From contig JACEEZ010002682.1 of assembly GCA_016584305.1 (NCBI GenBank), positions 425,001-489,000 of the forward strand: a stretch of 64,000 nt of DNA, written 5' to 3'. The translations under genes and the position numbers were made by a program. A model generated the notes under the pieces. The model was not told the origin of the DNA, ran no database searches, and was given only the letters and a program-made list of their open reading frames with translations. The number at the start of each line of letters is the position of its first letter. Within the stretch, counting starts at the first letter, position 1. The stretch comes from Chionoecetes opilio (lineage: Eukaryota; Arthropoda; Malacostraca; Decapoda; Majidae). Positions 10,801 through 20,766 of this stretch are shown here, in pieces.

Positions 10801-13800
10801 AGGCCACCCACCCATCGGAGGCCCAGCAGTATCCCACACTGTTGGGGAGGCGTGACCGCGTGTGCACCTCCACCTTCTCTGCCACCATGAAGGCCGAGTA
10901 GAAGCCAACACCAAACTGACCAATGATGCTCTGGGGGTCTGAGTTGCCTGCCTCCTGGAGCTGCTGGATGAATGCCTGAAAGGGTGGGTGGGAGGCCAGT
11001 GAATGGTGACACCAGTGTGAGATAGCCTGTGTTGTCTCCAGCCCTGAGCCTGTACTGGATTAGTTTTCATGTTCTCCTTTGGTTTTGTGGACAATTACTG
11101 AGAGAAATAATAGGATCAGAGGTTTATGGAGAGGCATCAGATATTTATTCTCTAGGTTTTTTTTCACTTATGAATGGGAGATCCTTTTAGCATTGGGGAA
11201 AAATGAAAGGGTTCCGATGAAGTGCGTCACAAGTGAGTGAGCTGCCATGGCCTTGTAGATCACTAGGATAGCGACATGGCATTACTGATGATGATGACAA
11301 ATAACAAGATTTTAGTTTCTTTGCATCATTGAGACATAAATAGCAAAATGAGGAATCATGATTATGAAAGATTCAGTATGAAGCATTCCTGCCATCACCG
11401 TGCTTGTGTAGAAGACAACAAAAAGCTTCTTGCACAGCCGTACCTTTGAGCCGGAGCGAGCGATGGTGCCGAGGTTGTCGATGAGTTCTTCCTTGGTCAT
11501 GCCGACACCAGAGTCTTGGATGGTGAGTGTCTTGTCGTACTTGTCGGTGGTGATGTGGATCTTCATGCCGGCCTCTGAGGAGTCCATCTGTGTGCCTTGA
11601 AGAGCCAAGTACCGGGCCTGTTAAGTGGAGGCATTGAGGAACTGAGGCATTTGGCAAGGCTCACTTATTTCTAAAGAAAGACGTCTTGAAGAATTGACGT
11701 TATTGTCTCTATGGATTGCTACAGACAGGTTCTGCATGTCTGTAATGAATACACTACAGTAACAAAGAAACAATGCAGGCAGTGTTTCAGAACCTTCAGG
11801 CAACTTAGCATGATGACTGCAACTCTTATCTGGGCTTCTCAATTCTTCATCTCAATAAATGAAAAGAGGCCCATCTGCCCTATACAATACATGAGAACAG
11901 ACTTTCTAGTGACAATACAAATCTAAAACAGTGTAACTCTGTGACTGCTAAAATTTCCTTCCCATAGAACATAGACCATAAACTTTAGATCGGTGGAACA
12001 GGAACCAATGTCCAACCTTTTCAATGGCGTCCGAGGCATTGGAGACCAGCTCACGGATGAACACTTCCTTCTCCGAGTAGAGCGACTTGGCCACAATGTC
12101 CAGCAGCATGCGTGTCTCTGCCTGGAACTCATAGCTCTGTGGTGCGTCCCCGCTGGTCTGGGCAGCCTCCTGGGCCCAGCGGGGGGATGTGTGTAGGCTG
12201 CGGCACAGATTGGCCACACCTACGGCTTGCCCTGGGGAGAAATTCATTGTTTAGATAAGCGATGGGAAATTAAGGACAAACATTATGAGGGAGAGCAAAT
12301 ACGGGAGCCAATGTAGCTATCTATGTGGTGGTATATTTTCAGAAGACTGCATCCCACTACATTTAAGACTAGTATTTTTTGTTTTGATAGATTCTGGTGT
12401 TTTATAGAACTTCATAGAATATTACTTGTTAGGATCCTTATATATTTTTTATTTTTTTATTTTTTATGCTGGAGCCTATAGCGCCTGTAGGCTTATAGAG
12501 GTCTTGATGTTGGTTCAACTCGCCCGTTGGTGGCGCAGGCTGGAGTTTTATAGTGACACCTGTGGTCTTAGGTGAAGATTCCTTTTTCTCTGACGATCTT
12601 CAATTTAGGCTCACGCTGTCCCTGGAGTTTCTTCGTTGCACACGCAGACGGAGAACAGATTATAACAGCATGCGGGTTTCTTCAGTCACTCGACGATGTA
12701 TTCGACAGTTGCTCCTTGGTGAGACGTGAACTCAGGACCTTCTGCTCCCCTACCAGGCTCTTGAAAGAGTTGCCCCCGGCAGGATTCGAACTCAGGACAT
12801 TGAGTTCACCACTCCAAGACGCTAACCACTCAGCTACCGCCTCCCCCAACAGTAAACACCGCCTCGCCTTATATACAGTAAACCCTTGCTTTTACGGACC
12901 TCTCTATATATTTTTTTGGCTATAACAAACTTTTTCTACCAGTCCGGTTTATGCGGGGTAGAGAAGACTCCCAGTCTTCTCTCACGGACAGCAGCCAGAA
13001 TAGGTTAGGCTAGGTTAGGTTATTTGTTTTGTTTTTGTTTTTTTGAAGAATTTCGTCAGTTATCAACGCAGCTGAGATGGATCTCCACTGTAACCAGACA
13101 GCTCTCTCTCCTCCAAGGAGGAGAGAGAGCTGTCTTCTAGTACTTATAGTGTTGGCCGAAGCCAGCACCCCGGGAGGCGGGTCACAAACCCCCGGCTAAC
13201 ACCCGGTACCCATTCACTGCTGGGTGGACAGGGGCTCGGGTTTTAAGGAAACAGCCCAACTGTTTCCGCTCCGCCCGGGGATCGAACCCAGAACTTCTCG
13301 GTTGTGAACCGAGCGTGCTATTCCTACACTACAGAGTACCCGCGGTTAAGGTTAGGTTTAGTTTAGCTTTATTTTAAACTACACTAATCCTAACCTTAAC
13401 CTTAACCTAACTTAGACTGGCTGCTGTCCATGAGGGAGGGCTTGGCCCGCGGTCTCTGACTGTGCTGATGGCGACGGTGGAGTTGCACCTTATTTATTAT
13501 TATTAGATCATTCTTGTCCGTGATTTTGACCAAAGTAACAGATTGCCAAGAGGTTTGAAGGTTAATAGAAGACGTGTATGACAAAATATTAGTCATTCAT
13601 AAGGTAGTAAGCGAGATATGGCAGGGGCGATAAAACGAATCTTTACCCTCGCCGAAAATAGGAACACTTGCCGACGTCGGCGAGAATTCCTATCGGCGAC
13701 AGTTCCAGGTACCTATTGGGTAACATCAAGATCAAGGCTTGGAACCGTCACCGAGGGTACCTGGAACTGTCGCCGATCGGAACTCTCGCCGCCGTCGCCG

Positions 13801-14236
13801 AATGTTCCTATTCTTGATATTACAGGACTCAATATATACATTTAATCAGGTTTTACCCGTGTTTCTGCATTCTGGGATGAATTACCAGCAATAGCTTGAT
13901 CAGTTAGGTTAAGTTAGGTGCCAATGTCCTGGTTAGGTTAACATTTCCTCGTCGGCGAGAATTCTCGGTTGGTGTTTCGGCGAGAATACCCATCGGCGAC
14001 AGTTCCATAAACCTCACCGAGCACTCTAGCACTTGGAACACTCGCCGACGTGAAAAAATTGGAACACGCTCCGACGGCGGCGAGAGTTCCAGGTCCCCTC
14101 CCGGGCAGGCATATTTACCCTGTGGCCGTGTGGTGGGGCCTGGGGTGAGTGTGGGCAGTGTCCTCCGGGGCAGCCTGACATGCTGGCCGCGGTAAACCAC
14201 CCTAGCTAGCCGGGATATGCCCACACGTGCTGCCAT
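4872..14236 (-). CDS. TRAP1: TRAP1, mitochondrial HSP90-family chaperone (13 coding exons)
   Basis: The product is an ATP-dependent HSP90 chaperone of the mitochondrial matrix. Coding exons in order on the minus strand: 14236-14119, 12231-12017, 11617-11444, 10975-10812, 10374-10265, 9879-9643, 9220-9107, 8783-8598, 8288-8086, 7713-7572, 7324-7093, 5297-5225, 4973-4872. All have AG/GT borders, the phases agree, and the sum is 2070 nt, or 689 residues (human TRAP1 has about 704). The Arg-rich N-terminus [17 protein letters not shown] and a later SLHTSPRW look like a mitochondrial presequence. The GHKL ATPase motifs are visible: [12 protein letters not shown] (catalytic Glu, Asn, Asp), DSGVGMT and [11 protein letters not shown]. 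The middle domain includes [11 protein letters not shown] and the C-terminus ends LLELALEKH. The exon 1 assignment rests on the presequence character and an exact phase-1 match. UTRs were not determined. Introns hold LINEs, SINEs and hairpin repeats. Confidence 0.95.
5459..6860 (-). mobile_element. CR1-type LINE, 3' part, in TRAP1 intron 11
   Basis: On the minus strand, 6860-6755 encodes [17 protein letters not shown] and 6473-6300 encodes [30 protein letters not shown] and VDDVELL, the RT motifs around the catalytic (F/V)xDD box. The 3' end (5520-5459) carries the tail CCACGTGTAGGTCTTACGGC...TTATTTTC that recurs at 46385, 47225 and 49070. Stops and frame changes are frequent, so it is inactive. 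A SINE (6474-6755) is inserted in the middle of the RT. Confidence 0.75.
6474..6755 (+). repeat. tRNA-derived SINE nested in a LINE
   Basis: The unit begins GCCTCCGTGGTGTAGTGGCT (A box TAGTGGCTGG), has the B box GGTTCAAATCC, and ends near CACGCGCAGCATAGCGTATA. It belongs to the same family as 4388-4666 (opposite strand) and 36977-37256. It splits the RT reading frame of the surrounding LINE, so it inserted after the LINE. Confidence 0.8.
9478..9545 (+). repeat. Dispersed repeat with ATCA tail
   Basis: The block GTGCCATATGACCTCTGATG, then TCTGGCACATT, then (ATCA)n is shared with 44727-44873 and with several units in 47487-47790. The tandem ATCA/AATC end suggests the 3' tail of a retroposed element. 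It lies in TRAP1 intron 6. Confidence 0.6.
9627..9642 (-). repeat. (GT)8 microsatellite forming the TRAP1 exon 6 splice donor
   Basis: On the gene strand, exon 6 ends ...AAGCCAG at 9643 and the intron starts directly with GTGTGTGTGTGTGTGT. The donor dinucleotide is therefore the first unit of a microsatellite instead of the usual GTRAGT. Confidence 0.85.
12440..12850 (-). repeat. tRNA-derived SINE (second family), TRAP1 intron 1
   Basis: On the minus strand the head reads GGAGGCGGTAGCTGAGTGGT with the B box GAGTTCGAATCC, followed by a body ending near GGCGCTATAGGCTCCAGCAT and a T-rich flank. The composition and promoter boxes are those of a Pol III-driven SINE. No second copy occurs in this window, so the right boundary is approximate. 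Confidence 0.55.
13097..13134. repeat. Perfect 18-bp palindrome
   Basis: GACAGCTCTCTCTCCTCC, a 2-nt spacer (AA), then the exact reverse complement. It can form an 18-bp hairpin. It sits between the two SINEs in TRAP1 intron 1. Confidence 0.9.
13148..13345 (-). repeat. tRNA-Val(CAC)-like SINE, TRAP1 intron 1
   Basis: On the minus strand: GGGTACTCTGTAGTGTAGGA, a 5-bp anticodon stem CTCGG/CCGAG closing the loop TTCACAA (anticodon CAC), the B box GGGTTCGATCC, then a body AGCGGAAACAGTTGGGCTG. The acceptor arms do not pair, so it is a SINE and not a functional tRNA gene. A diverged relative may lie at 37770-37930. Confidence 0.7.
13640..13815. repeat. CG-rich long hairpin (CGCCGA repeat family)
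   Basis: Left arm GGAACACTTGCCGACGTCGG ... CGGCGACAGTTCCAGGTACC pairs with right arm GGTACCTGGAACTGTCGCCG ... CGCCGAATGTTCC over about 55-60 bp, with a roughly 35-nt loop. Diverged pieces of the same sequence recur at 13945-14105. Confidence 0.8.
13945..14105. repeat. Diverged second copy of the CGCCGA hairpin repeat
   Basis: This contains TCGTCGGCGAGAATTCTCGG, CATCGGCGACAGTTCCATAA, GGAACACTCGCCGACGTG and CGGCGGCGAGAGTTCCAGGT, all recognisable parts of the hairpin at 13640-13815. It ends a few bases before the TRAP1 exon 1 donor at 14118. Confidence 0.7.
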
Positions 14237-15178
14237 GACGCCGTGCCGTGCCGTGCCGTGCAGAGTGCAGACGACGTAACAACTCAAAGCTCAAAACAAA
14301 AGAAATATAAAAAATGGGAAACTATCTTATGACATTTCCATGGAATACTGCTTTTGGTGATGATGGTCAGTAAGAAAAAAACCATTATGGTTCCACTGCA
14401 AACAATGTAAAGACATGAAGCTGCAATATAACACTATATCCATACCCCTTCCCCTCCTATAGGTGAAAAAAACCCCAGTGAACCAATAGGAAACAAAATG
14501 TTCTTGGAAAAAATAGTAATACAAGACAGCATATTACTCTGAAGACACTATCACAGCCAGAAGATGAAGAGAAAAAGTATTTCACAGCATGTAGCTAGTA
14601 GTTGAGGGCTGTGGCAAAGGCTGGGCCCTGCGAGTCCCGCTAAAATTTGAGCCCAGTCCCAGAGAGGCGTTGGCAGGGTGACTGTTTTGAACTTCTCGCC
14701 TTCATCCTCGTCCTTCCAGCGCCTCGCACGCCCACGGTAGGTAGGTGTGGCATTGCCTGGTTATAGTATGAGTGACCAGAGTTATTACTAGCGGCTGTAA
14801 GGGATATAGACAGGCGGGAAGCGGCATACATAAGTGTTGGTTGGGTAACGGTGGAAAGAGTCTGTGATGAAGGTGGTGATTGAAGATTTATGAATTGTTG
14901 ATGGAGTGTTTCTCTCTTTGTACTTGTAGTGTTGATAACAGGGTGTGTTCTATGTTTATGTTTGTTTCAATGTGTATGGTTGAATTAATAATCGTGAATA
15001 TACAGACTGGTACAGGTAGAATTACGGTGGGGGTTGACGGTTGTGGTTATTGAGAAGTGGTTGTGGTGGGGATGGAAATAGTGTAGTGGGTATATGTGCA
15101 GTTTAAACCAATACACGATCGGTGGTTTCAAGTATCCTGAACGCTTCGTTCTCATCATAAGGAGTATTTCTAACAATT
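14237..15178. other. TRAP1 upstream region, no gene recognised
   Basis: Directly upstream of the TRAP1 start is a tandem GCCGT array (14240-14262) and then AT-rich sequence. No TATA box in a convincing position was seen. The remainder contains GTGGT-rich simple sequence and no coding signal. Confidence 0.5.
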
Positions 15179-15181
15179 ATT

Positions 15182-15592
15182 CCAGATGAACACCGAATTA
15201 ACTTTGGTGGACGAAACATTTATTTCTGGTGAGTTTTTATGTGTTTTGAATTAACCTGCTAACCGTTTCTGTCGCAAATAATTGTATTTTGTTTGTTTTA
15301 GGTAAAGGTTAGGTTAGGATTGATATAGGTTATACGAAGTGGAAGAGGACCTATGAAGCGATACTAAGCGACTAAGGTCACAAGAAGAAGAAGAAGAAGG
15401 TTATGTTAGGTAAAGGTTAGGTTCGGTTTGGTTCAATTTGTTTTTTTATTAATTTTTGTTGGAAATCACACAAAAAAAAATGATTTGCGACAGAAACGGT
15501 TAGCAGATTCATTAAAAACATCAAAACTTACCAGAAAAAAATAGTTTTGTTCACCAAAGGAAGTTCGGTGTTCGTCTGGAAATTTACTTTTC
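15182..15592. repeat. Foldback (inverted-repeat) element
   Basis: Left arm 15182-15290 (CCAGATGAACACCGAATTAA ... GCTAACCGTTTCTGTCGCAA) is the inverted complement of right arm 15480-15592 (TTGCGACAGAAACGGTTAGC ... TTCGGTGTTCGTCTGG), with about 90% visible identity. The roughly 190-bp centre has GGTTAGG motifs and an (AAG)n run. There is no ORF, so it is a MITE-like or foldback element. Confidence 0.75.
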
Positions 15593-15595
15593 TAA

Positions 15596-15750
15596 CTCCT
15601 ACGACAGTCGTAGGAAATGAAAAATAACAAAAGGGGGGTCTGGGGGGGCAATCCCCCCCAGTGAGACTAGGTTACGCAATCAATGCCCAGGTTAGGTTAG
15701 TTAATTAGCAGGGGGGTCTGGGGGGCGCAGCCACCCCCCCCTCAATATAT
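15596..15750. repeat. Paired G-rich/C-rich hairpins and a 9-bp palindrome
   Basis: TCCTACGACAGTCGTAGGA is a 9-bp-arm palindrome. It is followed by GGGGGGTCTGGGGGGGCAAT and CCCCCCC, and again at about 15710 by GGGGGGTCTGGGGGGCGCAG and CCCCCCCC. Each G block can pair with its following C block, and both G blocks contain runs compatible with quadruplexes. Confidence 0.7.
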
Positions 15751-16002
15751 GTCGGGGAGAGTATATTCGGGAGTATTGGTTGAAACTGCATATTTACCGA
15801 TTAGTGGTGTTGGTGGATATAGAATAGTGGGTAAAACTGCAGTTGAATGCATTACTCCCTATCTTGTTTTTCTCTTTCCCTTTACCCAACAAACCAAGCA
15901 AGGACCTGGTAGGTAGGCGGGGTTTTGGGGCGGGGAAATAGAAAAGTACTGAAATATAGGGGGTCCCAAAATGTCTCTAAAATTCAGGGAAATTTCTCTT
16001 AA

Positions 16003-16794
16003 CCCTCTCACGCACGAAAAGTTTAATAAGTTTCTCCGTCCACTGCGACATCCGTCTGGGGCTCCCTAAGGGGCCCCGCGGAATGGCCTGACTGTGCGGC
16101 AATTTTTTTTTTTTATGTTATCAATTTCACCCACGAGTATTCTTTTTTCCTGGCATTATTATATATCGTTGGTTTTGCAAGAGATTATTCTGCCTTATGA
16201 AAGAATTTTTTTTAGAAAAAAGATTAGAAAAATTTAGAAAACAAGAAATGCAAATAAATAGCGGAGTTTACCGACTCCGAAAAAAACATTGAGTAAAGAG
16301 AAATAAGAAATACTTACGTTCACCACTTCGTAGCTCGAAACTTCCTGAGTCGACTTTTTATGGTTTATATGCCAATAAAAGCGGATTTTTATGAGGATTC
16401 CAACGCTACCATTAGAATTTTCATATGGCCAGTAGTTCTTGAGAAAATGGAGGAAAACTGAAACACATGTTAGAAGACGGATTAGGCTACAAGTATGGCT
16501 TACCCGGCTCGGGACACGTTTTAAAGGGACGACAGTCCGCGCTCACAGGCTGCCTGCTGAGAGGAAACCGAGACACAGGCCCTTATCATTTCAAATCCAC
16601 CCTCACAAGAGAGTTGACAATTAGTTTATTTTATAGGTCTAGCTTGGATCTTTGATGCAGAAAATGTTGACGCGATTCTGATAAATACTTTATGTTTGGC
16701 GAATTTTTACAAGTTTTTTGACGCGAGTCGCGTCAAAAGCTCGGATGTAGACGATTCCGTTTTGACGCGAATCGCGTCACGGTGCGTGAGAGGG
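16003..16794. mobile_element. piggyBac-type non-autonomous element (TTAA-flanked)
   Basis: It is flanked by TTAA at 15999-16002 and 16795-16798. The ends are CCCTCTCACGCAC and its exact complement GTGCGTGAGAGGG, fitting the CCY-start TIR and TTAA target of piggyBac. The right end carries two palindromic blocks, TTGACGCGAGTCGCGTCAA and TTTTGACGCGAATCGCGTCAC, likely subterminal protein-binding repeats. No transposase coding remains in 792 bp. Confidence 0.8.
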
Positions 16795-16799
16795 TTAAG

Positions 16800-17756
16800 C
16801 GTGGAAGTGCAGAAATTGCGTAATGCATTATATAAACAAATTGGGGAGCTCTAGCTCACTAACCTAACCTGGACATTAGTTAAGTAGCCTAACCTAATTT
16901 TTATTTAAGTAAATACCTAATCCTGTCCTGGACGTGGTTCAGGGGTCGCTGCCTCCTCCTAAAGCAACACAGGCACCACAGGCTGTTGGGCAGGCTGGCG
17001 TGATGACTGTGGCTTATACAGTCGAGCAGCAACCAGGAAGAATTGGTGGTGACAGTCCTCGTTGTGTTCTTTAATGAACAAATAACCATACACACTCAGA
17101 CTGTGGCTGCACTCGTACCTACGATTCACTGGTGTTCTGCCACGTCTTAGAAACATGTTACTTTTGATTAGCAAAAAATCATTGACATGGTACAACGTCA
17201 TAAAAGATAATCACTTTCATTGGGGGAAAATGGTGACGTCAGTGGGCCTGCGCATTCACACTGAGTCGAGGTGCCCCATGAGTCGGATGTTAGGCAGAAA
17301 TTACGTTAAATCTTCAAAATTCTTTTGCAACGTTATTATTAATTTCCGACGGCTGATGCAGTGATGCTGGGGCTATGAATACTGCAAATGGTCAGATCTA
17401 CAAGTTGATGATGGTTAAAACTGCATGCCTTGTATTGCATATAACTGCAGTAGAACTGAATAGTTGTGTATAGTTGTGGTGGTTATTGAATAGGGTAGGT
17501 ACTTGCGGTGGTGGAGGTAGGTTTAGAATAGTGGTAGTTGTGGTGGTAGGGATATAAAACAGTGGTGGTTATTGCAAACTATATCGTTAGTTACATGCAG
17601 CCTTGGCACGACTGATCTGAATCTATCCTAAGTATCTTTCTTCCTCCATATCTGAACTGAATCTTTCCTCCTTTTTATGTTGTTGTGGTGTTCATCTTGG
17701 TATTTCTGCAATCCTCTCAATTCTTTATCTGTCTGAACTTTTGTGTTGTCAGCCTA
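16800..17756. other. Intergenic, no gene recognised
   Basis: Between the piggyBac-type element and the next inverted repeat there are short ORFs without family resemblance and GTGGT-rich simple sequence (17460-17570). Confidence 0.4.
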
Positions 17757-18155
17757 TGGAAAAATATTTCTTTTATTCTTGATGTCATCAGGGAGAATAT
17801 TTGCATAAGAGAGCAATGATAGTGGTGGCCTAAATGGATCCTTGAGGGTCTCCACTCAGTGCTTAGTGCTACTCAGACTTCTGGCCATTTATGATCTCAC
17901 CACTTTCTGCCCACTTAATAATTTGTTCTGCCCTTTACTTTGTGACTTGATGCTTTAACCAATGTGTAATAATATATTATTACAAATTGTTTATTAAGTG
18001 GACAGAAAGTGGTGAGATCATAAATGGCCAGAAGTCTGAGTAGCACTAAGCACTGAGTGGAGACCCTCAAGGATCCATTTAGGCCACCACTATCATTGCT
18101 CTCTTATGCAAATATTCTCCCTGATGACATCAAGAATGGAAGAAATTGTTCCACT
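17757..18155. repeat. Long near-perfect inverted repeat (arms about 175 bp)
   Basis: Left arm 17757-17935 (TTCTTGATGTCATCAGGGAG ... CCACTTAATAATTTGT) and right arm 17982-18155 (ACAAATTGTTTATTAAGTGG ... CTCCCTGATGACATCAAGAA) are reverse complements with very few mismatches, around a 46-nt AT-rich loop. There is no ORF in the arms. Confidence 0.85.
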
Positions 18156-19405
18156 TGAGGTGGAAAGTCTTTGATTTGGGCAAATAAATACTGAATTTTT
18201 TTATATTCATGTGAAACCATGCTTACATTGTGCGCCTGATCCACAACGTTACAGCTGCAAGAGTAACACAAAGACCTTTAAAACATTAAATGCCCGGCGC
18301 CCCTTAGGCCGCCACGTCCACCTGCATCTGCTGATCGTTAGATATTGTCTTCTTCCTTATTATGCTTTATTATTATTTTTTTTTTGTATGGGGGGGGGGG
18401 GTTGCTATGGCATGAGTGTACGATGGTTCGTCTAGCAACAAGCAAAGTGACCATTAACATTTCATGCAGGTACTCCCTTGATCAGCCCACCACTTCATCC
18501 ACACCTTCACCCCCTACTTTCTCATTCACATTACCCATCACAATCACCTTTATTCTAGTCTCAAAACTCTTTACATATAGCTGTATTCATTTAAGCCTAT
18601 CCAAAATTTCATTCTTCCTTTCACTCTTTTCATGTATAGCACACGCACCCAAGCATACTTGAACATTCTAATCCTACATTTCACTCATGCTATTCTTGTG
18701 CCCTTCCAACCATACTCAGTCACACATTTCCACACTGTCAGACATCAGAAATGCACAACCTTCCTTACTTCTTCACTTTCATCTAAGCCTGTCCACACTG
18801 CACCGCCAACCCTTCCCTCCCAGAGACCTTCACCTCCCCTCCTGTACCTGTAATAGCACCCTGACCACTCATTGGGACTCACATAAACTTTACACATCCA
18901 CTCTCCCTCTTGGATAACTTTCAACTACCATTCTTCTCTTTCTTGCATCTTTTACCCCATTCGCACTGAAACACACAGCCCTCATTGCCTCATTCATCCT
19001 GACTCCTCTGGTCCACTTAGCCAAAAATATCTCGCACCTCAAGAAATATTTTATAGAAGTCACAGAGATGGGTGGCTGGTCCAATGCAGCTTAGCCAAGG
19101 AGCAAGGTCCCAGTTAGGCATCACATAGGAGATGTTATACTTGTAGATGTAGCACAAAAGTCCAACCTTTAAAGTGTGAGTGAATTATTTGTTCTCAACC
19201 CTTGGGGCCACAGTTATATCATCTGACCAAGAAAAAAATGTAATAGTCATGTGTTTTTCTGTTGCCTTGTAATGAGTGTTTTGTTAGCTTCCACAGATAC
19301 TTTTTTTACGTTCCCTTAAGTATCACTGTTTATGATCAGACAGTGGCTAGGAACAGAAGCTTTCCAGTTTCCTGGTACTCATGACTATAAGAAGGAAAAA
19401 ATCTG
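18156..19405. other. Intergenic, no gene recognised
   Basis: The stretch contains a G12-type homopolymer region near 18390-18403 and a pyrimidine-rich, CACAC-rich tract (18480-18850) that generates spurious ORFs. No conserved coding block was seen. Confidence 0.4.
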
Positions 19406-19410
19406 CTGTA

Positions 19411-20437
19411 CAGTCGGCGCAAACAAACTTAGGATGCCAAAAATCTTGGGGCGGGAATAACGTCCTTGGCTGTTTTGACAATTTCGGTGGGAGCGATTGA
19501 ATTTTTTTACGTTTTTTGTATATCTGACAGTGTATTAGGGTTTCTGCTGTAGATTCCTCGCTCCTGCCCGCTCTGTATCTTCCAAGTCATCATAGGAAGA
19601 GGTTGTTGTGTTTGGTTCTCCAACCTTCCTACACCCCCATTTGCCCCTCCATCTTCTACCGTCTTCTCTAGGTCTAATAAAGCATTATGCCGGGCAAATC
19701 TCTATCAATTGTGAAGAAGACACATATAGTAACCTTGTATCGAAGTGGGAAAACAATTGGCCAGATAGCGAGGGAGATGTGTGTTTCCAAACATACCGTC
19801 TCGGTGTGGTGCAGGCGGGCGCAAGATGGTGAGCTAGAGACTGTTTTGGCATGGAAGAAAGGGTCAGGGCGGCCAAGAAAAACTTCAAAGAAGACTGATC
19901 AACTGCTCAAAATGATTATTGACATCAACAAACCTTGTGAGCATTTGATCAGTCTTCTTTGAAGTTTTTCTTGGCCGCCTTGACCCTTTCTTCCATGCCA
20001 AAACAGTCTCTAACTCACCATCTTGCGCCCGCCTGCACCACACCGAGACGGTATTTTTGGAAACACATCTCCCTCGCTATCTGGCCAATTGTTTTCCCAC
20101 TTCAATACAAGGTTACTATATGTGTCTTCTTCATAATTGATAGAGATTTGCCCGGCATAATGCTTTATTAGACCTAGAGAAGACGGTAGAAGATGGAGGG
20201 GCAAATGGGGGTGTAGGAAGGTTGGAGAACCAAACACAACAACCTCTTCCTATGATGACTTGGAAGATACAGAGCGGGCAGGAGCGAGGAATCTACAGCA
20301 GAAACCCTAATACACTGCCAGATATACAAAAAAAAGTAAAAAAAATTCAATCGCTTCCACCGAAATTGTCAAAACAGCTAAAGACGTTATTCCCGGCCCA
20401 AGTTTGTCGGGCGTCCTAAGTTTTTTTGCGCCGACTG
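19411..20437. mobile_element. Tc1-like foldback: two head-to-head transposon halves
   Basis: The outer ends are CAGTCGGCGCAAA and its complement, GCGCCGACTG, next to TA on each side. The left half (19411 to about 19915) reappears inverted as the right half (about 19940-20437), including the transposase N-terminus, with a loop of about 30 nt. It is a 1-kb palindrome made of two 5' halves of one Tc1-family element, with the catalytic domain absent. Confidence 0.85.
19687..19962 (+). pseudogene. Tc1-like transposase N-terminal HTH domain, truncated
   Basis: The ORF begins MPGKSLSIVKKTHIVTLYRS and contains GKTIGQIAREMCVSKHTVSV, a helix-turn-helix typical of the paired-type DNA-binding domain of Tc1 transposases, then GSGRPRKTSKKTDQ (linker region). 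It stops where the palindrome centre begins, so no DDE domain follows. A mirror copy lies on the minus strand at about 20160-19950. Confidence 0.8.
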
Positions 20438-20751
20438 TTAAATTTTCACACCCACCCAGCTCCACAAGGCTTAGTTTTAACCATCATGTGTTTGCACAGA
20501 TGCTTCCACACCTTGGCACATTGATACGTACATGTATGTTTGCAGCATTGTAGTACCACTGAGGATTTATTAATTTTATTTTATTTTGAAAACAGCAACC
20601 CGAAATGCTCAATGTACTGTAAGGATTCTGCTGTGTGTGATGCTGCCTTTATTATTATGACTACAGTATTGTATTATTTTTCTTTATAAAGTTCTTTGAA
20701 ACCTAATCTTTTTCTTTTTTCATCCTGTTGCCTGTAATTCTGAGGTTTGTT

Positions 20752-20766
20752 TTGTTGTTGCAGGTC
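20752..20766 (+). promoter_or_regulatory. 3' splice site in the CEP152-like 5' UTR
   Basis: A T/G-rich tract followed by TTGCAG, with the exon starting at 20764 three bases before the ATG. It implies at least one upstream non-coding exon, which I could not locate. Confidence 0.7.

Noticed and set aside
13001..13020. Interstitial telomere (TTAGG)n
   Set aside because: Only two to three imperfect units (also near 13392 and 15402); too short to call a telomeric array.
13260..13345. Functional tRNA-Val(CAC) gene
   Set aside because: The anticodon arm and B box are present but the acceptor arms do not pair, and a SINE body follows.
18345..18917. Ser/Thr/Pro-rich ORFs
   Set aside because: Produced by a pyrimidine-rich low-complexity tract; no conserved block.
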